Source: QQVM01 sp035341855 (lineage in GTDB: Bacteria > Bacteroidota > Bacteroidia > AKYH767-A > 2013-40CM-41-45). Taken from it: 11,338 nt of DNA. The stretch spans positions 1 through 11,338 of the forward strand of contig DAOQWA010000071.1 in NCBI GenBank assembly GCA_035341855.1, written 5' to 3'. The first letter of the stretch is position 1. Each line of letters begins with the position of its first letter. The notes below the pieces were generated by a model. It did no database searches and was not told where the DNA came from. It saw only the letters and a program-made list of their open reading frames with translations. Made by a program: the position numbers and the translations under genes. Shown one piece after another: positions 1-6,700 of this stretch.

Positions 1-1
1 T

Positions 2-268
2 AGCTGCGCGGATGGAAAGACCTACAAGATACCTGATTATGATGACGATGAAAGCCCGGAAAGTTATGAAGAGATTACTGTGCTTCCGGACGAGGCGAAC
101 ATACTGGGGCTGACCATTCGTTTCTATGCAGGTTGCCTGGTGTTTGAAACCGCAAGCCACTATCTGGGCGCCCATGTAGCGCCGCCAGCTTCTATAGACA
201 TCCAGGAGAATCTCGGTTTTCTGCAAGAACCCATTGAGGGCTACATTTCGAGATTCGTTATTCTGTGA
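2..268 (+). CDS. 3' end of a gene of unknown function (5' truncated by window edge)
   Basis: An open frame runs from the first bases of the window to a TGA at 266-268, giving 88 residues with no stop. The true start lies outside the window. A GTG at 80 is only an internal candidate. The visible part begins with an acidic stretch (DYDDDESPESYEE, about residues 12-24) and continues as a mixed alpha/beta-like segment ending in SRFVIL. I recognise no motif or family. By hand count the first 240 bases contain 122 G or C (about 51%), visibly richer than the rest of the window. It faces the ATPase-like reading frame tail to tail across a 66-base gap. It shares the left side of the junction near 2205 with that ATPase fragment, so it may come from the same foreign or misjoined segment. 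Coding status is likely but function is unknown. Confidence 0.5.
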   Translation, partial: SCADGKTYKIPDYDDDESPESYEEITVLPDEANILGLTIRFYAGCLVFETASHYLGAHVAPPASIDIQENLGFLQEPIEGYISRFVIL

Positions 269-284
269 AGTGTTACATAACTAT

Positions 285-304
285 GTTGCTGGCTCCGAAG
301 CAAC
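285..304. terminator. Weak hairpin between convergent genes, possible terminator
   Basis: GTTGCT (285-290) is the exact reverse complement of AGCAAC (299-304), with an 8-base loop. It is followed by a short TTT on the plus strand. It sits in the 66-base gap between two convergent reading frames, where a bidirectional terminator would be expected. The stem is only six pairs and there is no real U-tract, so this is a weak candidate. Confidence 0.22.
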
Positions 305-334
305 TTTGATTAGCCATCTATAATAGCTGCAGCT

Positions 335-2206
335 CTATGGGAGCTTCCAATCAACGGCATTGCATTTACAAGTTATTCTTCTCTTGTTGTTGCCAACCCT
401 ACACAGTTGCAGTATTTCTCCGCATTTCTCACATGTGAATGAGTTGAACAACCTCTTAAATGCTTCAACAACAGGTTTGAAATCGCTTACTGAAAAGTCT
501 GTCCACATTTCATTCCAATGAATGTTGCGGTTAATGGCCCATTGATCGATTTTCGCAACTCTTACTGCATCGTCAATTATTTCCTTTTTCTTCTCTAGTT
601 CAACGCGCGTTTCTTCATCAGCAACAGATATCGCGCCGCATATTAAGCACTTGAATTCTCTTATTACCGAATCCAGCAACTCACCAAAATCCCACTTCGC
701 GTCGGATCTATAAACCACGCTTGACGCAAGTGCATTACATACTCTTCCAAAGAACTCTTCGCCCCCTCTACGCAGGTAATAAGCTGCAAGAGACACGCTG
801 TTGACTGCCAAAGATTCATCAATCTTTTCCCACATATTTTTCACTCTATTCGCTGTTGCCCCTATTTCTATCTTCCAGTTGTATAATTCCCATATGTTTT
901 CGCTATTCACTACTCGAGTATTCAGGAGTTGTTGTTTCCAGATTCTGTCATGTGTTGTAATAATAAACTGCTTTTCTGAAAACTCTTCTTGCATTAAGTC
1001 ACACAGTTTTCTTCTATGATCAGCGTCAACAGACATAACCACATCATCCAGAATTATCAAATCTAGTACTCCGGCTGTTAGATATTCTGACAAAGCAAAG
1101 TACAGACAAAGTCCCATACTATCCTGATGACCCTCGCTATGCAAAGCACACGGCGGATATAGGCCGCGATTGTGGAAGTCAACACGGAAATTTAAGCCAC
1201 TTTTGCTTGGTTCAAGTTTCGCTCTTAACTTTCCTTCGTCATCATGCAATTTCTTATACAGGGAAACGAATCTATCTTCGATTTCTTTATAGACTTCTTC
1301 GAGCACCCTGTTTCTGCTTTCCATAAATGTGCTTAAAAGAACCGATACTCTTCCAATTGATTCTTTTGCTCTTTTGAAGTCTAATTCCGCGTTGTTAAGT
1401 CTCTTTACGTTTACTTCCAACTGCGTTAGAGTATCCCATGCTGTTTGTTGATTTGTCGGTTTAGGTATTCTGCTTTTTATGTTTGACTCAACCAACTCTA
1501 ATTTCTGTAGCATCTCCGAAGGGGCAATAACGTTCACAACCATTTCGCTGTCATATATGCACTCTCTATACTCGGCTATAGATGTTTCTATCGAATCCAA
1601 CAAGCCCTGCAGATTTTCCTTCCATTCCAAAAGAGTATCGATGCCTTCAGTAAGCTCAATGGCTCTCAGCAAAGAGACTAAGTTTTCTAGACTTTCTATG
1701 GGAACAATAAGGCTGTTTTTTATTGATCGAGATAGAGAATCTATTTTGTCACGTGTTTCCCTAGCTGACTCCGCTAATTCTAGTTTATTATCTAAGTATG
1801 TCTTCAATTCTCCCGGTGCCCACTCAGTATCGCATAACGGGCATTTCCCGTCTGTCTCTAATAGCTCTACCCCCATCTTTATTAAGTCGTATTGCTTCAA
1901 AAGATTCACTAATCCAGGTTTCACACTAATGTTTGTTATCAGTTCACGCAGCTGTTCTACATCTTTGAACAGCTTTTCCCTGTTTGCGTCAGACAATGCA
2001 TTGCATAAATTCTGAATATCTCTGCCAGCAAGAACAGGGTTTACTTGTTTGTTGATTGCCGCATTCTCTAGTTGCAGTAACCCGTTCTTTATTTCGTCGA
2101 ATGCGAGTTTAGAAATTGGGCTTCCACCGAGTGCTAATCGATTCTCGTTTATGAGGTTGATCACGTTTGACTCACTAAATGTCTTCTCTTGCGTGGTGGC
2201 ATTTAC
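335..2206 (-). other. C-terminal half of an SMC/Rad50-like ATPase with zinc hook and zinc-ribbon tail (N-terminus missing)
   Basis: Residues about 234-856 of the chimeric frame. In order they hold a helical segment; a CPLC zinc-hook-like motif (355-358) followed by DTEW; a long heptad-like helical stretch (about 365-560); the ABC-type signature SEGHQ (590-594); Walker B LIILDD (616-621) followed by VVMSVDADHRR; and a switch His in FIITTHD (647-653). Beyond the ATPase head there is an extra domain (about 680-740) and cysteine pairs CLIC (753-756), CEKC (825-828) and CKC (846-848) that look like zinc ribbons. The Walker A half, normally before the first coiled coil, is absent. ATPases with an LDDVVMSVDA-type Walker B and a CPLC hook are common next to restriction or defence genes, but a defence role here is only inference. 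No partner gene is visible except the unrecognised fragment at 2-268. Confidence 0.65.
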
Positions 2207-2905
2207 TGATTCTTTAGCCTTTGTCACAAATTCAGCAGTGTTGTTGATTTGTCCGTTCTTACCGGGATACTGAAGAATGGCACCGAAGTATGAATTGTCC
2301 AGATCTGCAGCAGGGCTGCCGATAACAAGTTCAATTCCCAGTGGTTCAGAACGGGTTTTCAGGACGTCAATAGTTTGCGGAAAACAATCGTCAGAAACAA
2401 ACAATTTTTTCGTATTGGCTTGTATCGACTCTTTCGTGCGGCTTGCATAAAACATGTGCATTGCCTCTGCCGCTGCGGAAGCTTCGTCAAGAAGGGATGC
2501 ATTGGCGATGTCCATTCCTGTCAGGTCCATGACCATAGTTTGGAAGTTCAAGAGCGCTTCCAACCGACCTTGAGAAATTTCTGCCTGATAAGGGGTATAA
2601 GCTGTATACCATCCCGGATTTTCCAGAATATTTCTTTGAATTACTCCCGGCACATGTGTTCCATAATAACCCAATCCGATATAATTCTTGAATACTTTAT
2701 TTTTTGAAGCAAGATCACGCAGATCTGTTAAAAATTCCTGCTCACCCTGAGCTTCCCAGCTAAGTTCTTGTTTTAGTCGGATAGAACCCGGTACGGTTTC
2801 CGCGATCAGTTGCTCCATAGAACTAACACCGATCTGCTTGAGCATAAGTTCTAGTTCATGCTTGTCAGGTCCAATATGGCGGGATTGGAAATTCAGAGAT
2901 GACAT
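335..2905 (-). CDS. Chimeric reading frame: GcvP N-terminus joined in frame to the C-terminal half of an SMC/Rad50-like ATPase
   Basis: This is one uninterrupted 856-codon frame with an ATG at 2905 and a TAG at 335-337. Residues 1 to about 233 match the start of glycine dehydrogenase (decarboxylating): RHIGPD at 9-14, NYIGLGYYGTHVP at 74-86, ENPGWYTAYTPYQAEISQGR at 95-114 and LLDEASAAAEAM at 138-149. From about residue 234 the protein changes to a helical, coiled-coil-rich ATPase of the SMC/Rad50/RecF type. That part has CPLC (355-358), SEGHQ (590-594), LIILDD (616-621), TTHD (650-653), and cysteine pairs at 753/756 and 825/828. GcvP is normally about 950 residues with its PLP lysine in the C-terminal half, which is missing. 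The ATPase lacks its Walker A N-terminus. Neither activity is therefore expected from the joined protein. A consensus Bacteroidota promoter precedes the ATG, so the start belongs to gcvP. The product is either a recombination relic or an assembly artefact. I regard the two homologies as sure and the biological reality of the fusion as unsure. Confidence 0.75.
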   Translation of the reverse strand: MSSLNFQSRHIGPDKHELELMLKQIGVSSMEQLIAETVPGSIRLKQELSWEAQGEQEFLTDLRDLASKNKVFKNYIGLGYYGTHVPGVIQRNILENPGWYTAYTPYQAEISQGRLEALLNFQTMVMDLTGMDIANASLLDEASAAAEAMHMFYASRTKESIQANTKKLFVSDDCFPQTIDVLKTRSEPLGIELVIGSPAADLDNSYFGAILQYPGKNGQINNTAEFVTKAKESVNATTQEKTFSESNVINLINENRLALGGSPISKLAFDEIKNGLLQLENAAINKQVNPVLAGRDIQNLCNALSDANREKLFKDVEQLRELITNISVKPGLVNLLKQYDLIKMGVELLETDGKCPLCDTEWAPGELKTYLDNKLELAESARETRDKIDSLSRSIKNSLIVPIESLENLVSLLRAIELTEGIDTLLEWKENLQGLLDSIETSIAEYRECIYDSEMVVNVIAPSEMLQKLELVESNIKSRIPKPTNQQTAWDTLTQLEVNVKRLNNAELDFKRAKESIGRVSVLLSTFMESRNRVLEEVYKEIEDRFVSLYKKLHDDEGKLRAKLEPSKSGLNFRVDFHNRGLYPPCALHSEGHQDSMGLCLYFALSEYLTAGVLDLIILDDVVMSVDADHRRKLCDLMQEEFSEKQFIITTHDRIWKQQLLNTRVVNSENIWELYNWKIEIGATANRVKNMWEKIDESLAVNSVSLAAYYLRRGGEEFFGRVCNALASSVVYRSDAKWDFGELLDSVIREFKCLICGAISVADEETRVELEKKKEIIDDAVRVAKIDQWAINRNIHWNEMWTDFSVSDFKPVVEAFKRLFNSFTCEKCGEILQLCRVGNNKRRITCKCNAVDWKLP
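2207..2905 (-). pseudogene. gcvP: gcvP 5' fragment (glycine dehydrogenase P-protein, N-terminal ~233 residues)
   Basis: P-protein of the glycine cleavage system is a PLP enzyme that decarboxylates glycine and passes the aminomethyl group to the lipoyl H-protein. Only about the first quarter is here: the RHIGPD start, the YIGLGYYGTHVP and NPGWYTAYTPYQ blocks and the LLDEASAAAEAM block, all in the expected order. Similarity stops after FVTKAKES (226-233). At that point family members continue with a segment like (G)xxVxVAxD and then about 700 more residues including the PLP-lysine domain. The start at 2905 is supported by the family N-terminus and by the promoter 22 bases upstream. If the joint is real, the cell needs another gcvP or has lost glycine cleavage. 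If it is an assembly error, the rest of gcvP belongs left of position 2207. Confidence 0.72.
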
Positions 2906-2927
2906 ATGTTTTGTGATTTTGTGGCGT

Positions 2928-2935
2928 CAAAGGTA
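2928..2935 (-). promoter_or_regulatory. Bacteroidota -7 promoter element upstream of gcvP
   Basis: On the minus strand this reads TACCTTTG, a full match to the Bacteroidota sigma-ABfr -7 consensus TAnnTTTG. It lies 22 bases before the gcvP ATG at 2905, implying a short leader of roughly 15-18 bases. I see no clean TTG -33 element at the usual distance. Confidence 0.6.
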
Positions 2936-3007
2936 ATGATATTTGACCTTGTTAATAAGAGGCTGATAGCTCGATTTATTATTCGGTTTCAAATGAATGA
3001 TTTTATG

Positions 3008-3015
3008 TAGTTTTG
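3008..3015 (+). promoter_or_regulatory. Bacteroidota -7 promoter element for the secreted-protein gene
   Basis: TAGTTTTG matches the TAnnTTTG consensus exactly and ends 22 bases before the ATG at 3038. It is divergent from the gcvP promoter in the same 132-base intergenic region. No exact TTG -33 box is present at the normal spacing. Confidence 0.5.
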
Positions 3016-3037
3016 GAGCAGAACGATACCAATAATT

Positions 3038-3874
3038 ATGTTTCGAAAGCTTCTTCTCCTTTCTGTTGCAATGATTTTTAGCCTGGAAGTATTCTCGCAG
3101 GATTCTTTGATCCTGATCAGTGGTCGTGTGATTCCTGTTCAGAGTGTTGATTTACAGGAATTCAGGATTGCTTACCGAAAACTGCCTAAGGAAAGCTTGA
3201 AAGCAAAGCCTTCTCAAACCGGTTCTGAAGATGCAGGTAAAAAAAAGAAGTCCCGCTTAAAGACCATTGATCCGTACCGGGTTTTTTCTGTTAAGTATAG
3301 TGATGGAACCGAGAAAATTATCTACAAACCTGATTCTTTGGACCCTCTTGAATTCAGTCAGGAACAAATGAGGATTTTTATCAAAGGAGAGCAGGATGCT
3401 GCCAAATATTATAAGAATAATCTCAATAAAGGAATAGGTCTCGGTCTGGGAATGGCGTCAGGATTGCTTGGATTTTACGGCCTTGCCGGTCCACCCTTGT
3501 ACGCTACTATTATGGGGTCTTTCACTCCAAATCTTAATAGTCGTTTGAAAAAACAAAATGCTTTGGAAAATGCCAGAATTCAACTGGAAAAAACGCCGGC
3601 TCCGATAGCACCACCTGACCCGGAAACAGGTTCACAGGCTCAATTGGATTATAACATTGCTCTTGAGAAACATGCTGTTGCTGAAGCAAATTATAATCGT
3701 GCCTTAAAGGATCATCCTAAAAACATTTCTTTTTCAGATACCAGACTCCTTGAGTTAAGTGAATACCGGGAGGGCTATGAGCGGAAAGCCAGAGACAGAA
3801 AAATTCGAAATACAATGTTAAGTGGCCTAGCCGGATTTATTATTACAGTTGTAGGTTTGCCGATAATTTATTGA
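3038..3874 (+). CDS. Secreted/envelope protein of unknown function, Bacteroidota type
   Basis: A 278-residue protein with a clear N-terminal signal peptide: Lys-4 followed by a hydrophobic core at 5-19, with likely cleavage around FSQ-D (20-22). The next segment, SGRVIPVQSVDL (28-39) and then IDPYRVFSVKYSDGTEKIIY (77-96), resembles the short beta-rich repeats often seen in Bacteroidota envelope proteins. A basic linker with a KKKKSR run lies at 68-73. A glycine-rich hydrophobic stretch (132-160, GIGLGLGMASGLLGF) and a C-terminal hydrophobic segment (259-278) look membrane-associated. A Pro/Ala-rich, helical stretch lies between them. The REGYERKARDRKIRN block (244-258) before the last hydrophobic segment is of a type I associate with uncharacterised Bacteroidota proteins. 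The ATG at 3038 is supported by the signal peptide and the promoter. The gene stands alone, divergent from gcvP. I cannot assign a function. Confidence 0.8.
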   Translation: MFRKLLLLSVAMIFSLEVFSQDSLILISGRVIPVQSVDLQEFRIAYRKLPKESLKAKPSQTGSEDAGKKKKSRLKTIDPYRVFSVKYSDGTEKIIYKPDSLDPLEFSQEQMRIFIKGEQDAAKYYKNNLNKGIGLGLGMASGLLGFYGLAGPPLYATIMGSFTPNLNSRLKKQNALENARIQLEKTPAPIAPPDPETGSQAQLDYNIALEKHAVAEANYNRALKDHPKNISFSDTRLLELSEYREGYERKARDRKIRNTMLSGLAGFIITVVGLPIIY

Positions 3875-3988
3875 TGAGTATTCGCAACAGATTGCTTCAA
3901 TCTATAGAAATGAAATCAGATCCGCATTTGTAATTTGTTGCATGGATCCTGCGTTTAATCTTAAATTAAATATCAATAGCCAAAGCAA

Positions 3989-4861
3989 TTGCAATTTCTG
4001 ATACGCATTTTTAGGTTCATAGTTTTTAAAAACATTTTTATTGGCTTCTGTGCTCTTGCAATTTTTCAAACTACAAGATTAATAAATGGACTTAACGTGG
4101 AGTTAACTCCGGCTGCTGTTCTTGCTTTTGGATCGACAGTCCTTTATTATAATTTTCATGATATTTCTGCCAAAATTGATTTTAGTTCTTTTCGGGCATT
4201 TAAAAATTCTCTTCGAAAGGATTTACTCTCAACTTCTGAACTGATAATCATCGGGTTTTGTATCGCACTCCTGATTACAAATGCATTATTATTGCATCCC
4301 GATGTACTGATAATTATTAGCTTGATAGCCGCACTTAGTTTGCTCTACTCTGTACCATTGATCCCATTCAAGGGAAAGTGGATACGTATAAGGGAAATTT
4401 TATATTTCAAATTAAGTGTAGTAGCATTTTGCTGGGCTTTGATGGCTGTCTTATTACCGGTATTCGAAGCAGGAATTGGCCTTAGAGAGCACATCTTATA
4501 TATTCAATTAATAGCAGTAGGCTTATTCATTTTTGCACTATGTATTCCTTTTGAGATTCGTGATGTTAATTTGGAAAAGTCGAGAGGTCTTAGAACTATA
4601 CCTATCGTTCACGGTATACGTGTGGCCAGGATGAGCGCTGTCTTGGCATTGTTTCTTTCCGTTGCTTTGTATTTTTACCTATATAGAATAAACATAATTT
4701 CTGTATACTTCTTTTTTTCCTTCTTGATATCTGCTCTTTTATCAATGCTCATGATATCGTATTCAAATAATAAGCCCTCTGATTTTTACTGCAAATTTTA
4801 TATTGACGGACTTATGATTTTTCAATTTCTTCTTGTATTGTTATCTTTGAACTTCCGATGA
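3989..4861 (+). CDS. UbiA-superfamily-like polytopic membrane protein, degenerate active-site motifs
   Basis: A 290-residue integral membrane protein with about eight to nine hydrophobic segments. It resembles UbiA prenyltransferases, which transfer isoprenyl chains to aromatic acceptors in the membrane. The first conserved motif, normally NDxxDxxxD, appears as YNFHDISAKID (54-64), so the acidic spacing is altered. The second appears as EIRDVNLEKSRGLRTIP (189-205), with D192 kept, Glu at the next acidic place, and the G and TIP of the family retained. Activity is therefore uncertain, and it may be a divergent or inactive member. The start must be non-ATG: an in-frame TAG lies at 3977-3979 and the first plausible start after it is TTG at 3989, with no ATG before deep inside the protein. 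Its stop overlaps the next ATG (ATGA at 4858-4861), so the two genes are probably translationally coupled. Confidence 0.7.
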   Translation: MQFLIRIFRFIVFKNIFIGFCALAIFQTTRLINGLNVELTPAAVLAFGSTVLYYNFHDISAKIDFSSFRAFKNSLRKDLLSTSELIIIGFCIALLITNALLLHPDVLIIISLIAALSLLYSVPLIPFKGKWIRIREILYFKLSVVAFCWALMAVLLPVFEAGIGLREHILYIQLIAVGLFIFALCIPFEIRDVNLEKSRGLRTIPIVHGIRVARMSAVLALFLSVALYFYLYRINIISVYFFFSFLISALLSMLMISYSNNKPSDFYCKFYIDGLMIFQFLLVLLSLNFR

Positions 4862-5280
4862 AGCAATATCCTCCTGAAGTTTATACTGAATTAGTCAAGC
4901 TCATCAGAGATGATGATGCAGACTCCCGCAAATGGCTAAATGATACGGGTTGCCGTGAATGGGTAGAATTTTGCGATGCCAACGATGGTCAAGAAAAAGC
5001 TTTTCAGTGGCTGATGCAAAATGGACATCGTGCCTTTGCTGCTACAATAGATGCTCTTTCAGGAAATGATAGTGCAAAAGTTTTTTTAATTCGCTCCGGA
5101 CAAAAGGAATTGGCAGCTTTTGTGGATGCTTCAAGAGGAAATAAATCTGCCGTGGCTATATTATTGCGACTGCAGCAAAAAGGCTTAATCCAAATTGCTC
5201 ACGAACTTTATCTGAGAAACAAGAAAGAAGAGAAAAAGAGTTTTTGGAGTTTTTTAAACTTTGGAAATCCCTTCAGGTAA
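4858..5280 (+). CDS. Small helical protein built of four 25-residue repeats, function unknown
   Basis: A 140-residue, soluble-looking protein with no signal peptide. It contains four tandem units with an exact 25-residue period, covering about residues 15-114. Asp recurs at 40, 65 and 90; Gly at 44, 69 and 94; Ala at 48, 73 and 98; Leu at 27, 52, 77 and 102; Gly at 31, 56 and 81. The unit consensus is roughly DAxxGxxxAxxxLxxxGxxxLAAx, which suggests two short helices per repeat, i.e. a small solenoid or scaffold. A basic KKEEKKS segment (122-128) and a short aromatic tail follow. The ATG overlaps the stop of the UbiA-like gene, suggesting coupling and perhaps a joint role. The last 27 bases overlap the 3' end of convergent hemL. 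I do not recognise a named family. Confidence 0.78.
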   Translation: MKQYPPEVYTELVKLIRDDDADSRKWLNDTGCREWVEFCDANDGQEKAFQWLMQNGHRAFAATIDALSGNDSAKVFLIRSGQKELAAFVDASRGNKSAVAILLRLQQKGLIQIAHELYLRNKKEEKKSFWSFLNFGNPFR

Positions 5281-6573
5281 TTCTGCAAAAACAGAATCTA
5301 ATGCGTTTTGTATAACCTCAGCTGCTTTGGCAAGATCTTCATCTGTATGAGCTGAGGAAATGAATCCAACCTCATAACCCGAAGGCCCAAGATATACAGA
5401 GTTCTCAAGTAATAATTTGTGCAATAACTTAAAATATTCCATGCTCTGCGGATCTATATCTGCTGCACTTCGAATATGTTCCCGGTCTGTGAAGGCTAAC
5501 CAAAATATTGACCCGATATAGAAAATTTTGAATTTATATTTGTTGGCAAGTGCAAAATCATTTATTGTATCTGCAAATGTTCGGGTTTTAGTCTCAAGAT
5601 TTTCATAAAATTCCGATTGCAATAGTGACCTTACCTGTGCTATCCCGGCTGACATTGCAACGGGGTTTCCACTCAATGTTCCGCCTTGATAGACATCTCC
5701 ATCCGGAGAAATGCGGGACATAATTTCTGCGCTTGCTCCATATGCACCTACCGGCATTCCTCCTCCTATAATTTTACCATAGGTCAGTATGTCGGCCTGT
5801 ATTCCATAATATCCTGAAGCACCCGTGAAACCAAGTCGAAAGCCCGAGATCACCTCGTCGAAGATCAAAAGTATGTTGTTTTCCCTCGTTATCTTCCTTA
5901 AAAATTCCAGGTACTCTCTTGACTGAACAAGTAATCCATTGTTTGCAGGAACGGGTTCTATAATAATTGCAGCGATGTCATCTTTGTAATCAGAAATAGC
6001 AATTTCAACTGCACGCACGTCGTCTAATGGGAGCACGATCGTGTCGGATGCAACGGCTTCCGGAATACCGGCAGAGGAGGAGATCCCGAATGTACTCAGT
6101 CCACTTCCTGCTTTCACCAATAGTGGATCAACATGACCATGATAACAGCCTTCAAATTTGATGATCACAGATTTTCCGCTCACTGCACGTGCCAGACGAA
6201 TTGCTGACATAACTGCCTCTGTACCTGAACTCACAAAACGAATCTTCTCAATGAACGGATTGTGCTGCAATATCAACTCAGCCAGTTCGTTTTCATGCCT
6301 GGTAGGTGCTCCGAATGAAGTGCCTTTTTCAACGGCACGAATAACACTTTCCCTGATAACTTTCGCATTGTGTCCCATGATCAAAGGACCCCATGAACCA
6401 CAAAAGTCTATATATTTATTATTGTCAGCATCCCAGATATGACATCCGTCACCTTTCTCAATAAACAGTGGTGTTCCACCTACCGAACGAAAGGCTCTCA
6501 CAGGAGAATTTACACCTCCCGGAAAATAGTTAAGTGCTTTTTTGTATAGTGCTTCTGATTCAGTACGTTTCAT
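5254..6573 (-). CDS. hemL: Glutamate-1-semialdehyde 2,1-aminomutase
   Basis: A 439-residue, full-length HemL. This cytosolic PLP enzyme converts glutamate-1-semialdehyde to 5-aminolevulinate, the C5-pathway entry to heme and other tetrapyrroles. Family blocks are all present: FPGGVNSPVRAF (17-28), SSGTEA (115-120, phosphate binding), CYHGH (143-147), DEVISGFR (239-246, with D239 at the pyridine nitrogen), TYGKIIGGGMPVGAYG (264-279, with K267 as Schiff-base lysine) and GGTLSGNP (297-304). The ATG at 6573 gives the standard MKRTESEALY-type start. It is divergent from kynU across 127 bases and convergent with the repeat protein, with a 27-base overlap at the 3' ends. No clean TAnnTTTG box was found for it. 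No other heme genes are in the window. Confidence 0.96.
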   Translation of the reverse strand: MKRTESEALYKKALNYFPGGVNSPVRAFRSVGGTPLFIEKGDGCHIWDADNNKYIDFCGSWGPLIMGHNAKVIRESVIRAVEKGTSFGAPTRHENELAELILQHNPFIEKIRFVSSGTEAVMSAIRLARAVSGKSVIIKFEGCYHGHVDPLLVKAGSGLSTFGISSSAGIPEAVASDTIVLPLDDVRAVEIAISDYKDDIAAIIIEPVPANNGLLVQSREYLEFLRKITRENNILLIFDEVISGFRLGFTGASGYYGIQADILTYGKIIGGGMPVGAYGASAEIMSRISPDGDVYQGGTLSGNPVAMSAGIAQVRSLLQSEFYENLETKTRTFADTINDFALANKYKFKIFYIGSIFWLAFTDREHIRSAADIDPQSMEYFKLLHKLLLENSVYLGPSGYEVGFISSAHTDEDLAKAAEVIQNALDSVFAELPEGISKV

Positions 6574-6665
6574 GTTCTTTTTGAGAATATTGATTTTAAT
6601 TCTGATCTTATGGCTGCAATTTACCTAACTCAATCCGCATTTAGAATTATTTCAAAAAAATCTCC

Positions 6666-6673
6666 CACCTTTG
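6666..6673 (+). promoter_or_regulatory. Likely -7 promoter element of the kynU-kmo cluster
   Basis: CACCTTTG matches the Bacteroidota TAnnTTTG consensus in all fixed positions but the first. It ends 27 bases before the ATG at 6701. The alternative upstream TTG start at 6671 would lie inside this element, which decides in favour of the ATG at 6701. Confidence 0.5.
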
Positions 6674-6700
6674 CGGCTTATTAAGAATTTTTACGGCGAT

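Noticed and set aside
325..334. Palindrome AGCTGCAGCT next to the stop codon of the ATPase fragment
   Set aside because: Ten-base perfect palindrome, but single copy and short; chance occurrence is likely and no protein site is suggested.
2190..2225. Target-site duplication or inverted repeat of a mobile element at the GcvP/ATPase joint
   Set aside because: No inverted repeat, att-like core or transposase is seen near the joint, and the other end of any insertion is outside the window.
801..2707. Several open frames on the plus strand inside the chimeric gene
   Set aside because: They lie antisense to a frame with clear protein homology, have no family resemblance, no promoter and unlikely compositions (Ser/Phe/Ile-rich, typical of antisense reading).
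3889..3903. Hairpin AGATTG-CTT-CAATCT after the secreted-protein gene as a terminator
   Set aside because: Six-pair stem with a three-base loop, A/T-rich and not followed by a U-tract; too weak to call.
6671..6700. TTG start for kynU adding ten residues
   Set aside because: The codon overlaps the promoter-like TTTG and the extra residues do not fit the family N-terminus; the ATG at 6701 does.
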